In this document: piece by piece, positions 37,098-45,983 of the stretch | Layout of the letters: the number at the start of each line of letters is the position of its first letter | How positions within the stretch are numbered: position 1 is the first letter of the stretch | Assembly (NCBI RefSeq): GCF_017498545.1 | Contig: NZ_CP071793.1 | Coordinates: 10,596,256 to 10,660,255, forward strand | Length of the DNA: 64,000 nucleotides | Reading direction: 5' to 3' | From: Sulfidibacter corallicola | GTDB taxonomy: Bacteria > Acidobacteriota > Holophagae > Acanthopleuribacterales > Acanthopleuribacteraceae | The notes under the pieces: generated by a model | Told to the model about the DNA's origin: nothing | Databases searched by the model: none | What the model saw: only the letters and a program-made list of their open reading frames with translations | Made by a program: the position numbers and the translations under genes

Positions 37098-37155
37098 GAG
37101 CGATGGGGATGGGGAGCGATGGGGACAGGTGGGGAGCGATGGGGACAGGCACCCC
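37098..37155 (+). repeat. AGCGATGGGGACAG tandem repeat
   Basis: Three adjacent units of GAGCGATGGGGA(CAG) end in GGCACCCC. The same wording occurs at 39037-39113 and, without the GCGAT lead, at 6219 and 6449. It resembles short palindromic repeat families that depend on a trans-acting Y1 (RAYT) transposase elsewhere in a genome. Confidence 0.6.
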
Positions 37156-37180
37156 TAACCCATTGGAAGCAGACTATTTT

Positions 37181-37324
37181 GTCCACCAATCACACGAATG
37201 GACACGAATCAATTCATTTTCACCGGGCTGCCAACGCGGTGCCGCCGCCAATTCAAAAATTCGGGAACACGGGAGCCGAAGATGGTTTTTAAATTCGTGT
37301 CAATCGGTGTGATTCGTGGACAGA
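37181..37324. repeat. Inverted pair of GTCCACGAATCACACGAAT-type repeats
   Basis: The left copy 37181-37214 (GTCCACCAATCACACGAATG...) faces an inverted right copy 37291-37324 (...GGTGTGATTCGTGGAC). The same motif, more diverged, frames part of the element at 6125-6160 and 6308-6338. No coding sequence between them. Confidence 0.65.
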
Positions 37325-37410
37325 CTTTTGTGCCAAAGATGAACAAGGAATGGCTCCTATGAAGGTCGCAGAAGAATCGCAGGGAAGAAAATCATGGAGA
37401 GCTAGTTCCA

Positions 37411-37477
37411 GCAACGGCCACCATCTCGCCGGCCTCCATACGGGATTCCTTCCTTCTCAGCTTCCCGGTTTTTTCTC
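37411..37477 (+). repeat. 67-base dispersed module, copy 1
   Basis: It begins GCAACGGCCACCATCTCGCC and ends in a T-rich tail. It is clearly related to 39212-39278 and 40001-40067. Confidence 0.7.
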
Positions 37478-37717
37478 GTTCACGCCTTTCTTTGTAACTG
37501 CCGGCACCCACACCGACCCCATCAAGCCTGGCGTTCTTCGAGCTCGAAGCCGGTTTTTCCCTGATCGAAGCGTGACTCGGCCCTTTCTTCGCCCTCCGGA
37601 CACCGGACCGAGCGCAAAAGGGCTTCGAAAAAAACCCAACAAACTGCATGATGAATTCAGAGATAGCTCGGAGCGGTTCGATTCGAATGCTTCCGAAAGT
37701 CACGGGAGGTTGCGTCC

Positions 37718-39019
37718 TTGGAAATTTGGATGATTCTCGGCGCGTTGGCGCTCGTCGTGGCTGTCGGAGTCGGCCCAGCCCTTTCGAGCGGGTTCCTCAA
37801 CCGGAAAGGCCGCAAAAAATGGAGATCGGGCCTGAAAGATCTGGGCTTTCTCCCGGAAGGGGACGGCGCTTGGTCCGGTACCTTTCAGGGTTCCAAGTTC
37901 CGCTACGATCCCAAAAAAAACCAACTCCAATTGACCTTCTCCCACCCGATGTCCCTACCCTTCGAATTGAAGCCGGTGCGGCCCGATCGTTTGCATCTTC
38001 GAAAACCGGGGCAACGGCTCACGGGTGATCCGGAATTCGACCACGCCTATACCCTCACCACCCAGGATCCCTCTTCCGTGATCTACTTTGGAGAGCAGGT
38101 GCGGGATACCTTGAAGTACTGGTCCAACTTCTGGTTGGATCATCAAATCATGGTGGTCGTCCCCTCCCACGACATCATGGATGCCCGGTTCCCGGTGAGC
38201 GCCCAACTCACCAGGCTTCACGAACTGGACCGCGTGCTGGGCTCCGATGCGAGCCTGGCCAAGCGATGTATCCACAACCTCGCCACGGACAGCCTGACGG
38301 AATTCCGCACCATCAATGCCCACATCCTGCTCCAGATCCCCGTGGCCACCACGGATGTTCAATATCTCCAGGAAATGGTCGACATCCATTGGCACCTGCC
38401 TCTCCGTTTGTTTCTCGCGCTGTTCGACGCCGCCGACAAGGTCGGTGCATTTCGCCCATTGGTGCGGGAATGCACGATCCAGACGGAGGACCTGCTGTGG
38501 CACATCCTCGAGAAGCTGGAATTGTCGGACCGCCTGCCCTTGGTTCGCGAGGCGCTGGAGAATCCCGACCTGGTTCGTGAGGCGCTGGCCAGGGTCGTCG
38601 CCCATCGAGACCACGATGCCATTCCCGTCATCCTTCGAAATTTCGACACGCCGTGGTGGGGCGACTACCGGCGCGAGGCCATCGAGGCGCTCGCTCGATT
38701 CGAGGACCCGCGCATCGGTCCCTTTTTGGCGAAAGCGCTGGACGGTGCGTGGAAAACCGAGCAGATCGAAATCGCGAAGGCCCTGGGCAGGTGCGGCGGC
38801 TTCGCCCAAATCGAACCATTGGCCCTCGCCCGCGAACAGGCACGGGGCAAGTACCGGCGAATTCTCGACGAAGCCATCGCCCGGATTCAGGACCGCGTGG
38901 GCGCCGGTGACCAGGGATGGTTGACCGTCAGCCCGATGAGCGACGATCGCGGCGCGCTCAGTCCCGCGGACGACTCATCGCGGGGTGACCTGAGCCCGGT
39001 GGACCACGAAGCGAAGTGA
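37718..39019 (+). CDS. Membrane-anchored HEAT-like repeat protein
   Basis: A 433-residue protein. I favour the TTG at 37718, eight bases after GGGAGG, over the ATG four codons later. One hydrophobic helix at about 5-23 anchors it. The middle (35-190) is unassigned, with a run of strands (SGTFQGSKFRYDPKKNQLQL, LTTQDPSSVIYFG). Residues about 205-395 look like alpha-helical HEAT/PBS repeats (LVREALARVVAHRDHDAIPVI, REAIEALARFEDPRIGPFLAKAL, EIAKALGRCGGFAQIEPLAL). Such repeats bind proteins or cofactors. The tail is polar. No partner genes are near. Confidence 0.75.
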   Translation: MEIWMILGALALVVAVGVGPALSSGFLNRKGRKKWRSGLKDLGFLPEGDGAWSGTFQGSKFRYDPKKNQLQLTFSHPMSLPFELKPVRPDRLHLRKPGQRLTGDPEFDHAYTLTTQDPSSVIYFGEQVRDTLKYWSNFWLDHQIMVVVPSHDIMDARFPVSAQLTRLHELDRVLGSDASLAKRCIHNLATDSLTEFRTINAHILLQIPVATTDVQYLQEMVDIHWHLPLRLFLALFDAADKVGAFRPLVRECTIQTEDLLWHILEKLELSDRLPLVREALENPDLVREALARVVAHRDHDAIPVILRNFDTPWWGDYRREAIEALARFEDPRIGPFLAKALDGAWKTEQIEIAKALGRCGGFAQIEPLALAREQARGKYRRILDEAIARIQDRVGAGDQGWLTVSPMSDDRGALSPADDSSRGDLSPVDHEAK

Positions 39020-39036
39020 AAGCGATGGCAAGGAAA

Positions 39037-39113
39037 GCGATGGGGACAGCCACCTGCAAAACTTTGGTTTCATGAGCGATGGGGACAGTCACCTTCAAAA
39101 CTTTGGTTTCATG
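39037..39113 (+). repeat. Tandem GCGATGGGGACAG repeat, two ~39-base units
   Basis: Units 39037-39074 and 39076-39113 read GCGATGGGGACAG, a CACC core, then CAAAACTTTGGTTTCATG, with only a few changes between them. They lie directly behind the stop codon of the HEAT-like gene. Confidence 0.75.
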
Positions 39114-39144
39114 TAGTTTATATGGTTTCCTCTTTGAACACTCA

Positions 39145-39278
39145 ATCAGGAATCCTGGAACCACCGAAACCAGGAATCGGTTGGTCGATCCTCCCGAACG
39201 AGAAACCAAGCGACAACAGCCACCACCTCGCCGGCCTCCATCCTGGCTTCCTTCCTTCAGGGCTTTCTGATTTTTCCC
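39145..39278. repeat. MITE-like dispersed repeat with ATCAGGAA ends (includes 67-base module copy 2)
   Basis: The left end ATCAGGAATCCTGG and the right end GGGCTTTCTGAT are imperfect inverted copies. The right half (39212-39278) is the 67-base module shared with 37411 and 40001. It is non-coding. Confidence 0.65.
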
Positions 39279-39442
39279 ATGGGAGTCCACAAAAACCAGC
39301 CAGAGTTTGGGTTGTTTCGATACCCACTTGCTTCGCTCGAGCATGTTGGGCGATTCTCATGTAAATTCCTGGGAAATCATCCTCACAACAAGTTCAGGCA
39401 ACAGGGCATTCCACGCTAAAATAATCGCAATGGAGCGTGCCC

Positions 39443-39664
39443 ATGAGTAAGACCACACTTTCAAATCTAAAGGAAATGAGCGTCGCAGATCGGCTGCAGA
39501 TGATTCAACTGATTTGGGACAGTATCGAGTCGACCGAAAGAGGATTACCCCTGACACCGAGCCAAGAGCAGGAGCTCGATCGGCGTTTGGCAAACTATGA
39601 AGAGAATCCCGATCAGGTGACACCCTGGTCTGAAATCAAAAACGACTTGCTCGGTAATCGATGA
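39443..39664 (+). CDS. Addiction module antitoxin (TIGR02574-like)
   Basis: A 73-residue protein of the putative addiction-module-component family: MSVADRLQMIQLIWDSI, then a middle with LTPSQEQELDRRLANYEENPD and TPWSEIKNDLL. Proteins with this pattern are antitoxins to ParE/RelE-like toxins. GGAG lies seven bases before the ATG at 39443. Its stop overlaps the start of the toxin remnant in ATGA. The toxin is frameshifted, so the antitoxin may now be an orphan. Confidence 0.9.
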   Translation: MSKTTLSNLKEMSVADRLQMIQLIWDSIESTERGLPLTPSQEQELDRRLANYEENPDQVTPWSEIKNDLLGNR

Positions 39665-39953
39665 AAAAAATCGTCTTCTATAGGGATGCCAAGAGGGAGA
39701 CCCAAGAAGCATATAAGTGGTACGAGGAGAGAGCCGTCGGTTGGGGGCCAAGTTCATCCAAGCCTTAGATAGAACACTTTTGAACATCAGCGAAAACCCG
39801 GAAGGCTTTCACCCGATTCGAAACCCAATCAGGCAAGCGCTATCGAAGCGATTTCCTTACGCCATTCTATTTAAAGAGGAACCCGATTCAATTGTCGTGA
39901 TTGCGGTTTTTCATCAAAGCAGAGACCCAGAGACCTGGAAATCCCGCGGATAA
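39661..39953 (+). pseudogene. Frameshifted ParE/RelE-type toxin
   Basis: The first frame reads MKKIVFYRDAKRETQEAYKWYEERAVG and stops after about 36 codons. The second frame continues as LGAKFIQALDRTLLNISENPEGFHPI and ends with RFPYAILFKEEPDSIVVIAVFHQSRDP, which is the typical C-terminal half of a ParE-type toxin. One missing base near 39740-39747 (GGTTGGGGGCC region) explains the break. If it is real, the toxin is dead; a sequencing error in the G run is the alternative. Confidence 0.85.
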
Positions 39954-40000
39954 CACCCATCAACATCCGCAGAACAGAAGTGCCTGGAAAACGGTGCCCA

Positions 40001-40067
40001 GCAACAGCCACCACCCCTCCGGCCGCATTCCGGGATTCCTTTCTTCATGGCTTCCAGATTTTTTCCC
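40001..40067 (+). repeat. 67-base dispersed module, copy 3
   Basis: It begins GCAACAGCCACCACCCCTCC and ends in TTTTTTCCC, matching 37411-37477 and 39212-39278 with scattered substitutions. Confidence 0.7.
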
Positions 40068-40082
40068 TGCGTGCGCTCCACT

Positions 40083-40112
40083 CAAAAAAGGCGGCCTCTC
40101 GAGAGACCGCCT
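40083..40112 (-). terminator. Rho-independent terminator of the Ig-like repeat gene
   Basis: On the minus strand a 24-base near-perfect palindrome (AGGCGGTCTCTC / GAGAGGCCGCCT, one mismatch) is followed by six Ts. It lies 12 bases beyond the stop codon of the gene at 40124-41857. Confidence 0.9.
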
Positions 40113-40123
40113 CGCGTTGCGAC

Positions 40124-41857
40124 TCACTCGGCCGGAAGGACCGTGATCGTCACCGTCGCGGTGGAACCGCCCGGCAAGGTGTACGTGAACGAGGTGTCAC
40201 CCACGAACGGTGAATAGGCCAGGTACTGGAAATCCCCGTTGGTGTAGACCAGCGCGCCTGGCACGTTGCTGGTGTGCTCCGGCGGCGTGAAGCGCGAATG
40301 CTCGAAGTACACGTCGTTGGCGAACGTGTTCAGCGTGATGCTCTGCCCTTGAACCACCGTGTAGGCATCGTCCCGCGCGATGTTCTCGGTCGGACCGGGC
40401 GCGAAGATCACGAACTGCCCCTGTGATTCCAGGTGCCCGTCGGTCACCCAATAGGTCACCGTGTAGGTTCCGGGCCGCCAGACCTGACAGGAAAACCCCT
40501 TCCGATCCGGTGACGGGAACAACGACAGATAGCTTGCACCGTTGGTGCTGTAGCGAGAAATGGTCAGATCGTCGCCATCCGGATCGGAGTCGTTCGCCAC
40601 CACGGGAAACGAGTTCACGATCCTGCCCACCGATACTTCCAGGTAGTCGTCGCCGACCTCCGGCGCCTGGTTGGGCCCGTGGATCTCGATGGTGACGGTG
40701 GCGTAAGCGGCATTGAACCCATCCCAAATCCCGTAGCTCAACGTCTCCACGCCCGGTACGGCGTCGGCGTTCGGGGTGTAGATCCAGTCTTCCCCATCGG
40801 CGACCAGGGTGCCCATGGTCGGACTTCCGGCCCACTGCATCCGCAGGACGGTGCCCTCGTTGGGATCGTAATCGTTGGCCATCGGATTGAATCGCACCGA
40901 GGACCCCAAGTGGACCGTGACCAGATCGTCGACGGCCACCGGCGGCAAATCACCGTCGGTCACATCGATCGTGACGGTCGTGGTGGATTGATGGACGCCG
41001 TCGGAGACCGTGTAGGAAAAGGTCACGCGCGCCTCTTGGTAGCAGATGTACTCGATCACCTGTCCGCCGCTGACGAACCCGTAGCCAGGACTGACGGGCG
41101 ACATGGAAACAATGTGCAATACGTTGCCGTCGGCGTCCTGGTCGTTGGCCAGCACGTCCATGACCAGGCGATGCCCGACAAACACCTCGTAATGGTCGGG
41201 CTCGGCCAGCGGGGCGCTGGGACTGACGACCGTGAAATAGGCGACGCCCTCGGCGCTGCCCCCACGCGCATCCACGGCGCGATACCGAATTTGGGTTTCA
41301 CCCGAGTCCGCGGGGGAAGGCTCGAACCAAAACCCTCCGTCTTCATTCAGTTGGAAGGTCCCCAGATCGGGGCCGTCCACCAGCTCGACGCTCAGGGTAT
41401 CGCCGTCCAAATCGATGTCGTTGCCCAACAGGCCGGGCGCGGGCACGATCAATCGGTCGGGCACCCGAACCGTGTAGTAATCGGTGATCGCCAAGGGCGG
41501 TTTGTTGCCAGGCGTGACGGTGATGGTGCCGTTCGCGTAACTGGTGTCGCCGTGTTGGTTCTCGATCCCGTAGAGGAAGGTGACCGGACCCTGGGCGTTG
41601 GCGACGGGCTCGAAGGTGAACGAACCGTCTTCCGCCAGCGTCAACCGGCCCACTTGCGGCTGCGCGACCAGAAAGGCGCGCAGCGTATCGCCCGCCCCTG
41701 CCCGATCGTTTGCCAGCAAACCGGGCGAAGCCACCGTGAGCACGGAATCCCACGAAGTGGTGTATTGGTCATCGAAGGCCGCAACGCCATCCTGGGCGAA
41801 GGCCGAAAAAGAGGCCGCAAACAGCAAGGCGGCGGCAAAGACCGAAATAGATTTCAT
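40124..41857 (-). CDS. Secreted Ig/cadherin-like tandem repeat protein
   Basis: A 577-residue protein with a signal peptide (1-21, ending SAFA-QD) followed by about six repeats of roughly 90 residues. Each opens with a DDYYTV-like strand and a V.APGLLGNDIDLDGDTL-type motif, then a strand-rich body (GTFQLNEDGGFWFEPSP). The LANDxDxDG loops are calcium-binding in related Ig-like/VCBS and cadherin-like domains of large adhesins. No anchor or sorting signal is visible at the C-terminus, so it may be released or exported further. GGAG precedes the ATG. It is monocistronic with its own terminator. Probable adhesin or matrix protein. Confidence 0.85.
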   Translation of the reverse strand: MKSISVFAAALLFAASFSAFAQDGVAAFDDQYTTSWDSVLTVASPGLLANDRAGAGDTLRAFLVAQPQVGRLTLAEDGSFTFEPVANAQGPVTFLYGIENQHGDTSYANGTITVTPGNKPPLAITDYYTVRVPDRLIVPAPGLLGNDIDLDGDTLSVELVDGPDLGTFQLNEDGGFWFEPSPADSGETQIRYRAVDARGGSAEGVAYFTVVSPSAPLAEPDHYEVFVGHRLVMDVLANDQDADGNVLHIVSMSPVSPGYGFVSGGQVIEYICYQEARVTFSYTVSDGVHQSTTTVTIDVTDGDLPPVAVDDLVTVHLGSSVRFNPMANDYDPNEGTVLRMQWAGSPTMGTLVADGEDWIYTPNADAVPGVETLSYGIWDGFNAAYATVTIEIHGPNQAPEVGDDYLEVSVGRIVNSFPVVANDSDPDGDDLTISRYSTNGASYLSLFPSPDRKGFSCQVWRPGTYTVTYWVTDGHLESQGQFVIFAPGPTENIARDDAYTVVQGQSITLNTFANDVYFEHSRFTPPEHTSNVPGALVYTNGDFQYLAYSPFVGDTSFTYTLPGGSTATVTITVLPAE

Positions 41858-42818
41858 GGCTGATTTCTCCTTAGATCATCGATTCAAAGGTCGGAACGAG
41901 GTCTTCGCGATTCACGTGGCAATCCGTGCCTCATCCGGGGAACCCACGTGGTTCCTGCGAAGGCGACGGATGATTCGCATAACCGCGCACGTCGGCCAGA
42001 AGGCGGATCCCATCGAAAACCGCAATCAAGCGAACTCGGAAGGTCGTTCGCGATCGATCGGAATCCGGAAACCCGCCTGGCCATACGAGCGCACAACTCG
42101 CCCCTATGCGGACGAGGTGGCGGTGAGAAGGTCGGATGCCGTCAGTCGAGGGGTAGGCGGATAAGCGACTGAAAGATCCCGTGAGAGGAGTGGAAACGAA
42201 CGGAGTGCAGCGAGCGCATCACAAGCGCCCAGAACCGAAAACCCCTTTCAGAGCGAGGTAGGGGCCGGAGAGCCATTTCGTGAGTCGCGACAAGCAACCT
42301 CGAGGCATGGGAACCGTGATCGCGGCACATCGAGGGGCCCGAATCAAATCAGACCACCAAAAACTCCAAAGCTAGTAGATTTTTGAAAATCTTGAATTCG
42401 CGTATTTTCCGTAATTACGGGACAGGCACATCTTAGACGCATGGATTTTGACGCGTCAATCTCTATTTTTCAATCCTCATGATGGGTTGACCATACGGGA
42501 TTGAATCGTGCGAAAAAGGTCTGCCGCCGTTTCATCCTCAACCAAACGCTGCTGATGGGCGAACTTCACGCGATTCAGTTCGCCACTTCGCTCGACTCCA
42601 TTTTCGCAACCGCCAAGGCCGCCGCGGCACGTCTTTTCCAATGGAAAACCGCGCAGCCTTGTGAGCAGCCTCAAACCCAGGACATTCGCCTGCAGCAACC
42701 GCCCATCGAATATCCATTCCATTCCGCATGGTTTTTCGCTTGCAATGTCCTGAAAAATGGGCCAAAAACAACCGCGACGTCCCGTGTGATCGCGATTCAT
42801 CCTTGCCGGTTGGGATCT
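41858..42818. other. Intergenic region upstream of the kinase-TPR gene
   Basis: No gene is supported in about 960 bases, although an open frame extends upstream of the kinase from 42501; its residues look non-coding. A perfect 12-base palindrome CCGTAATTACGG at about 42409-42420 runs into GGGACAGGCACA, again the GGGACAG wording. Bases 42136-42169 contain CAGTCG/CGACTG arms. Confidence 0.45.
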
Positions 42819-45638
42819 ATGGAAAAACAGTTCGCCGACATCGTGGAAAAGGCTCGAACCCTGTCTGGAGAGGAGCGAACCGCCTACCTCGATTCGGTGT
42901 GCGCGGGCGATCCGGATTTAACCCGTAAGGTCCAGGAGCGGCTGACCTCGATATCGGAGACAACACCCACCCCGGAAGGATCCCCCGATACCATGACGAG
43001 CCTGCCGCCCGATTCGGATACCAACCCCACCCTTTCGCGAAACAAGTTCGCAGGATCGCCCGACTTCGCCTCACCGTTGATCGGCAGCCAGATCGGGCCT
43101 TACCGGCTCGAAGAGTCCCTGGGCGAGGGCGGCATGGGTTTGGTCTTTCTGGCGCTCCAAGAGGAACCCGTGCGCCGTCACGTGGCAATCAAGATCATCA
43201 AACCGGGCCTGGCCTCGAACGAAATCATGCGACGGTTCGCAGCCGAAGAGCAGGCCCTCGCCATGATGAACCACCGCAACATCGCCAAGATGTACGAGGC
43301 CGGCATGACGGACCAGGGCCTGTCCTATTTCGTGATGGAACACGTGCCGGGCAAACCGATCACGCGCTATTGCGACGACCACCAACTGCCGACGCGATCC
43401 CGCCTGGAGCTCTTCACGCAAGTGTGCGCCGCCATTCAACACGCCCACCAGAAAGGGATCATCCATCGCGATATCAAACCCTCGAACATCCTGGTCACCG
43501 AAACGGACGGCGGACCCGAGGTCAAGGTCATCGACTTCGGCATCGCCAAGGCCCTGCACGCGTCCCTGACCCAGCAGACCCTGGAAACCGAAATCGGTCA
43601 GGTCATCGGGACGCTGGAATACATGAGCCCGGAACAGGCGAACTTCTCGACACGGGACATCGATACCCGTAGCGACGTCTACTCGCTGGGTGTCCTGCTC
43701 CACGAATTGATCACCGGCAAGAAACCGCTGAGCATCAAGGATTTGGAAACGCCCAATCTCTTCGCCATCCAGAGGATGATCCTCGAAGGGGAACCGAAGA
43801 AACCCAGTACCCTCATTTCCCGCCAGGCCGGCCCGGAGGTCGAGGCGATCGCCAAGTGCCGCGGTACCTCGATCGACGAGTTGAAGCGATCGATCGACGG
43901 CGACCTCGATTGGATCCTGTTGAAGGCCCTGGACAAGGACCGCTCGCACCGGTACCAATCGCCCCAGGGCCTGAAGGAAGACATGGTGCGGTACCTCGAC
44001 GGCCAGGTAGTGCTGGCCGGATCGCCGTCCACCTGGTACCGCTTCAAAAAGTACGCACGCCGCCACCGGGTCGTCGTGGCTTTCGCCGGGCTGATCCTGG
44101 CCGCCCTCGTCAGCACCTTTTTCGGGATCAGTCACGGCCTGATCCAGGCGCGCGAGGCCAACGCGAAAGCGGAAACCACCATCGCCCTGCTGGAGGAGCT
44201 GCTGGTCTCCGTCGAGCCCGAGCGCGAAGGTCCCAACCTCAAGGTGACGACCTTGCTGGATTCGTTCGAGTCGCGCCTGGCCCAGGTGACCGATCGCGAC
44301 GTCAAGACCCGCCTCTCGAAAACCTTCGCCAAGACCTACAACATGCTCGGCGAGGATGAAAAGGCGGTCGCACTCTACCGATCGGTCCTCGAAACGCTCG
44401 ACCCATCCCGCGCTGCCGACCATCTGGCCATCATCCGGGTCGAGAACCAGATGTATCGCGTGCTTCTGGAAGGCACCCCGACCAACGCCATCAAAGACCA
44501 GATCCACGCGGTCGTCGCGAAAAGCACCTCCTGGCTGGGCCTGACGCACGCCGAGACCCTGGTCGCCAGTTGGAACCTGGCCGCGATCAACAACAAGCTC
44601 GGTCTGAACGACGAGGCCTACATCCAGGCGCAATCGGTCCTTTCCCACTGCAAAAAGGTGTACAGCCCGTTTCATCCCGAAACCATTCGAACGATGATGC
44701 TCCTTTCCAGCATTCTCACGGAGCTGGGACGCCCCGATGCGTCCCTGGAAATGGAAAAGGACATCCTGGCCATGTGCCATCGCGCGTACGGCGCGGAGCA
44801 TCCCAAAACGCTGACGGCCAAGAGCAATTACGCCAGCGGCCTGTACGAACGCGGCGCCTACCTCGAAGCCTACGAGCTGTTCCAGGAGTGCCTACCCCAG
44901 GTCACCCGCGTATTTGGCGAAGACCACCCCCAGACCGTGGCGGTCGCCGAAAACCTGGCCTTGACCTACAGCTTGTTCGGCCAGTACGAGGAAGCCCTGG
45001 CGCTCTTCGAGGGGTTGCTGGCGAGTTCCATCCGCAAGGTGGGCGAACACCACATTCAAACCCTCTGGATCAAGGAAAGCTTGGCCGACGTGTACAGCGA
45101 CGCGGGCCGCTACGAGGAAGCCCTGGCCCTGATCGAACAGACCTTCGCCCAATGGACCCGCGAATTGGGCGCCGATCACCCGGAAACGCTCTGGTCACAG
45201 GAAAACCTGGCCCTGATCTACGCGGATATGGGTCGCTTCGAGGAGGCGATTCGCACCCAAACCACGGTGGTCCGCGCCAGGAAAAACCTGCTTGGCGAGG
45301 CCCATCCGGACGTTCATTACAGCCTCGCCCTGCTCCGGATGTTCGAGGCCCATGCGGACACCGCCAAGGCACTGGCCCGCTTCGATCAAGCTTTCGCCCA
45401 GGTGCAACTGGCCGACGAGCGATTTTCGGCACTGCTCACGCTGGTGCAACTCCTGAGACGGGTGGACCGGGAAGAACACGCGGGCCCATACTACGCCCAG
45501 CTCTTCGACCTGTTCAAAGACACCATCGGTTTCAGGCAGCCGCGCGCGCAAACCTTCCTGCAACACTATCACGCCTTTTGTGTGAAGCAGGGGCAGGCGG
45601 AAAAAGCCGAGCAACTCCAAGGGCTGATGGAGGAGTAA
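42819..45638 (+). CDS. Ser/Thr protein kinase with TPR domain
   Basis: A 939-residue Hanks-type kinase. An N-terminal leader (1-95) is followed by the kinase: glycine loop LGEGGMGLVF from 101, K125, catalytic D218 in HRDIKPSN, DFG D239, and GTLEYMSPEQ. A single membrane helix lies at about 417-440 and places the C-terminus in the periplasm. Residues about 500-930 are tetratricopeptide-like repeats (AHPDVHYSLALL, DHPETLWSQENLALIYADMGRFEEAI). The same class of kinase-TPR proteins is normally preceded by an ECF sigma gene; here none is adjacent. Ligand and targets unknown. Confidence 0.94.
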   Translation: MEKQFADIVEKARTLSGEERTAYLDSVCAGDPDLTRKVQERLTSISETTPTPEGSPDTMTSLPPDSDTNPTLSRNKFAGSPDFASPLIGSQIGPYRLEESLGEGGMGLVFLALQEEPVRRHVAIKIIKPGLASNEIMRRFAAEEQALAMMNHRNIAKMYEAGMTDQGLSYFVMEHVPGKPITRYCDDHQLPTRSRLELFTQVCAAIQHAHQKGIIHRDIKPSNILVTETDGGPEVKVIDFGIAKALHASLTQQTLETEIGQVIGTLEYMSPEQANFSTRDIDTRSDVYSLGVLLHELITGKKPLSIKDLETPNLFAIQRMILEGEPKKPSTLISRQAGPEVEAIAKCRGTSIDELKRSIDGDLDWILLKALDKDRSHRYQSPQGLKEDMVRYLDGQVVLAGSPSTWYRFKKYARRHRVVVAFAGLILAALVSTFFGISHGLIQAREANAKAETTIALLEELLVSVEPEREGPNLKVTTLLDSFESRLAQVTDRDVKTRLSKTFAKTYNMLGEDEKAVALYRSVLETLDPSRAADHLAIIRVENQMYRVLLEGTPTNAIKDQIHAVVAKSTSWLGLTHAETLVASWNLAAINNKLGLNDEAYIQAQSVLSHCKKVYSPFHPETIRTMMLLSSILTELGRPDASLEMEKDILAMCHRAYGAEHPKTLTAKSNYASGLYERGAYLEAYELFQECLPQVTRVFGEDHPQTVAVAENLALTYSLFGQYEEALALFEGLLASSIRKVGEHHIQTLWIKESLADVYSDAGRYEEALALIEQTFAQWTRELGADHPETLWSQENLALIYADMGRFEEAIRTQTTVVRARKNLLGEAHPDVHYSLALLRMFEAHADTAKALARFDQAFAQVQLADERFSALLTLVQLLRRVDREEHAGPYYAQLFDLFKDTIGFRQPRAQTFLQHYHAFCVKQGQAEKAEQLQGLMEE

Positions 45639-45983
45639 GGGCGATCCCTGCCTTCCTCGGCCATAAAGCGAAGCCGCGTCACCTCTCGGTGGAGATCGGC
45701 ACCCCTTCGATGTGCCACCACTCGGGGATAACCTCGAGATATAAATATTTCAAATCTTTCGAACAAATACATTCACAAGAAAACACTTCGAAACAATTTA
45801 ATTTTCCAAAAAACAGCTTTATACTACGATCATTCGATTCAAGTAAATCCATTCAAGAGCTTCCTCCTTCATAAATGCCATATTTGGTTTTCGCCTGCTT
45901 GGTCGGTAACGCCAACGACTCGAGATATCTGCGGATGAAGGCGCCAGATCCCGTAATCGCTCCAATCTGGAATCGGAGGCTCC
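45639..45983. other. Intergenic region, AT-rich
   Basis: No gene seen. Bases 45740-45870 are AT-rich compared with the flanks and probably hold the promoter of the hybrid sensor kinase. No hexamer pair was fixed. Confidence 0.45.

Larger units (their letters stand above)
36441..37717. other. Long repeat-rich intergenic region
   Basis: No gene is supported in nearly 1.3 kb. It contains GGGGACAG repeats (37098-37155), an inverted pair of TCGTG-type repeats (37181-37324) and one 67-base module shared with 39212 and 40001 (37411-37477). The stretch 36840-36910 is AT-rich. Confidence 0.55.

Noticed and set aside
36441..37717. CRISPR-like tandem GGGGACAG words
   Set aside because: The units are adjacent or irregularly spaced without unique spacers of constant length, and no cas gene is present anywhere in the window.
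42501..42818. N-terminal extension of the kinase-TPR protein
   Set aside because: The 106 upstream in-frame residues are compositionally unlike the protein and the region holds repeats; the ATG at 42819 gives the usual leader length for this class.
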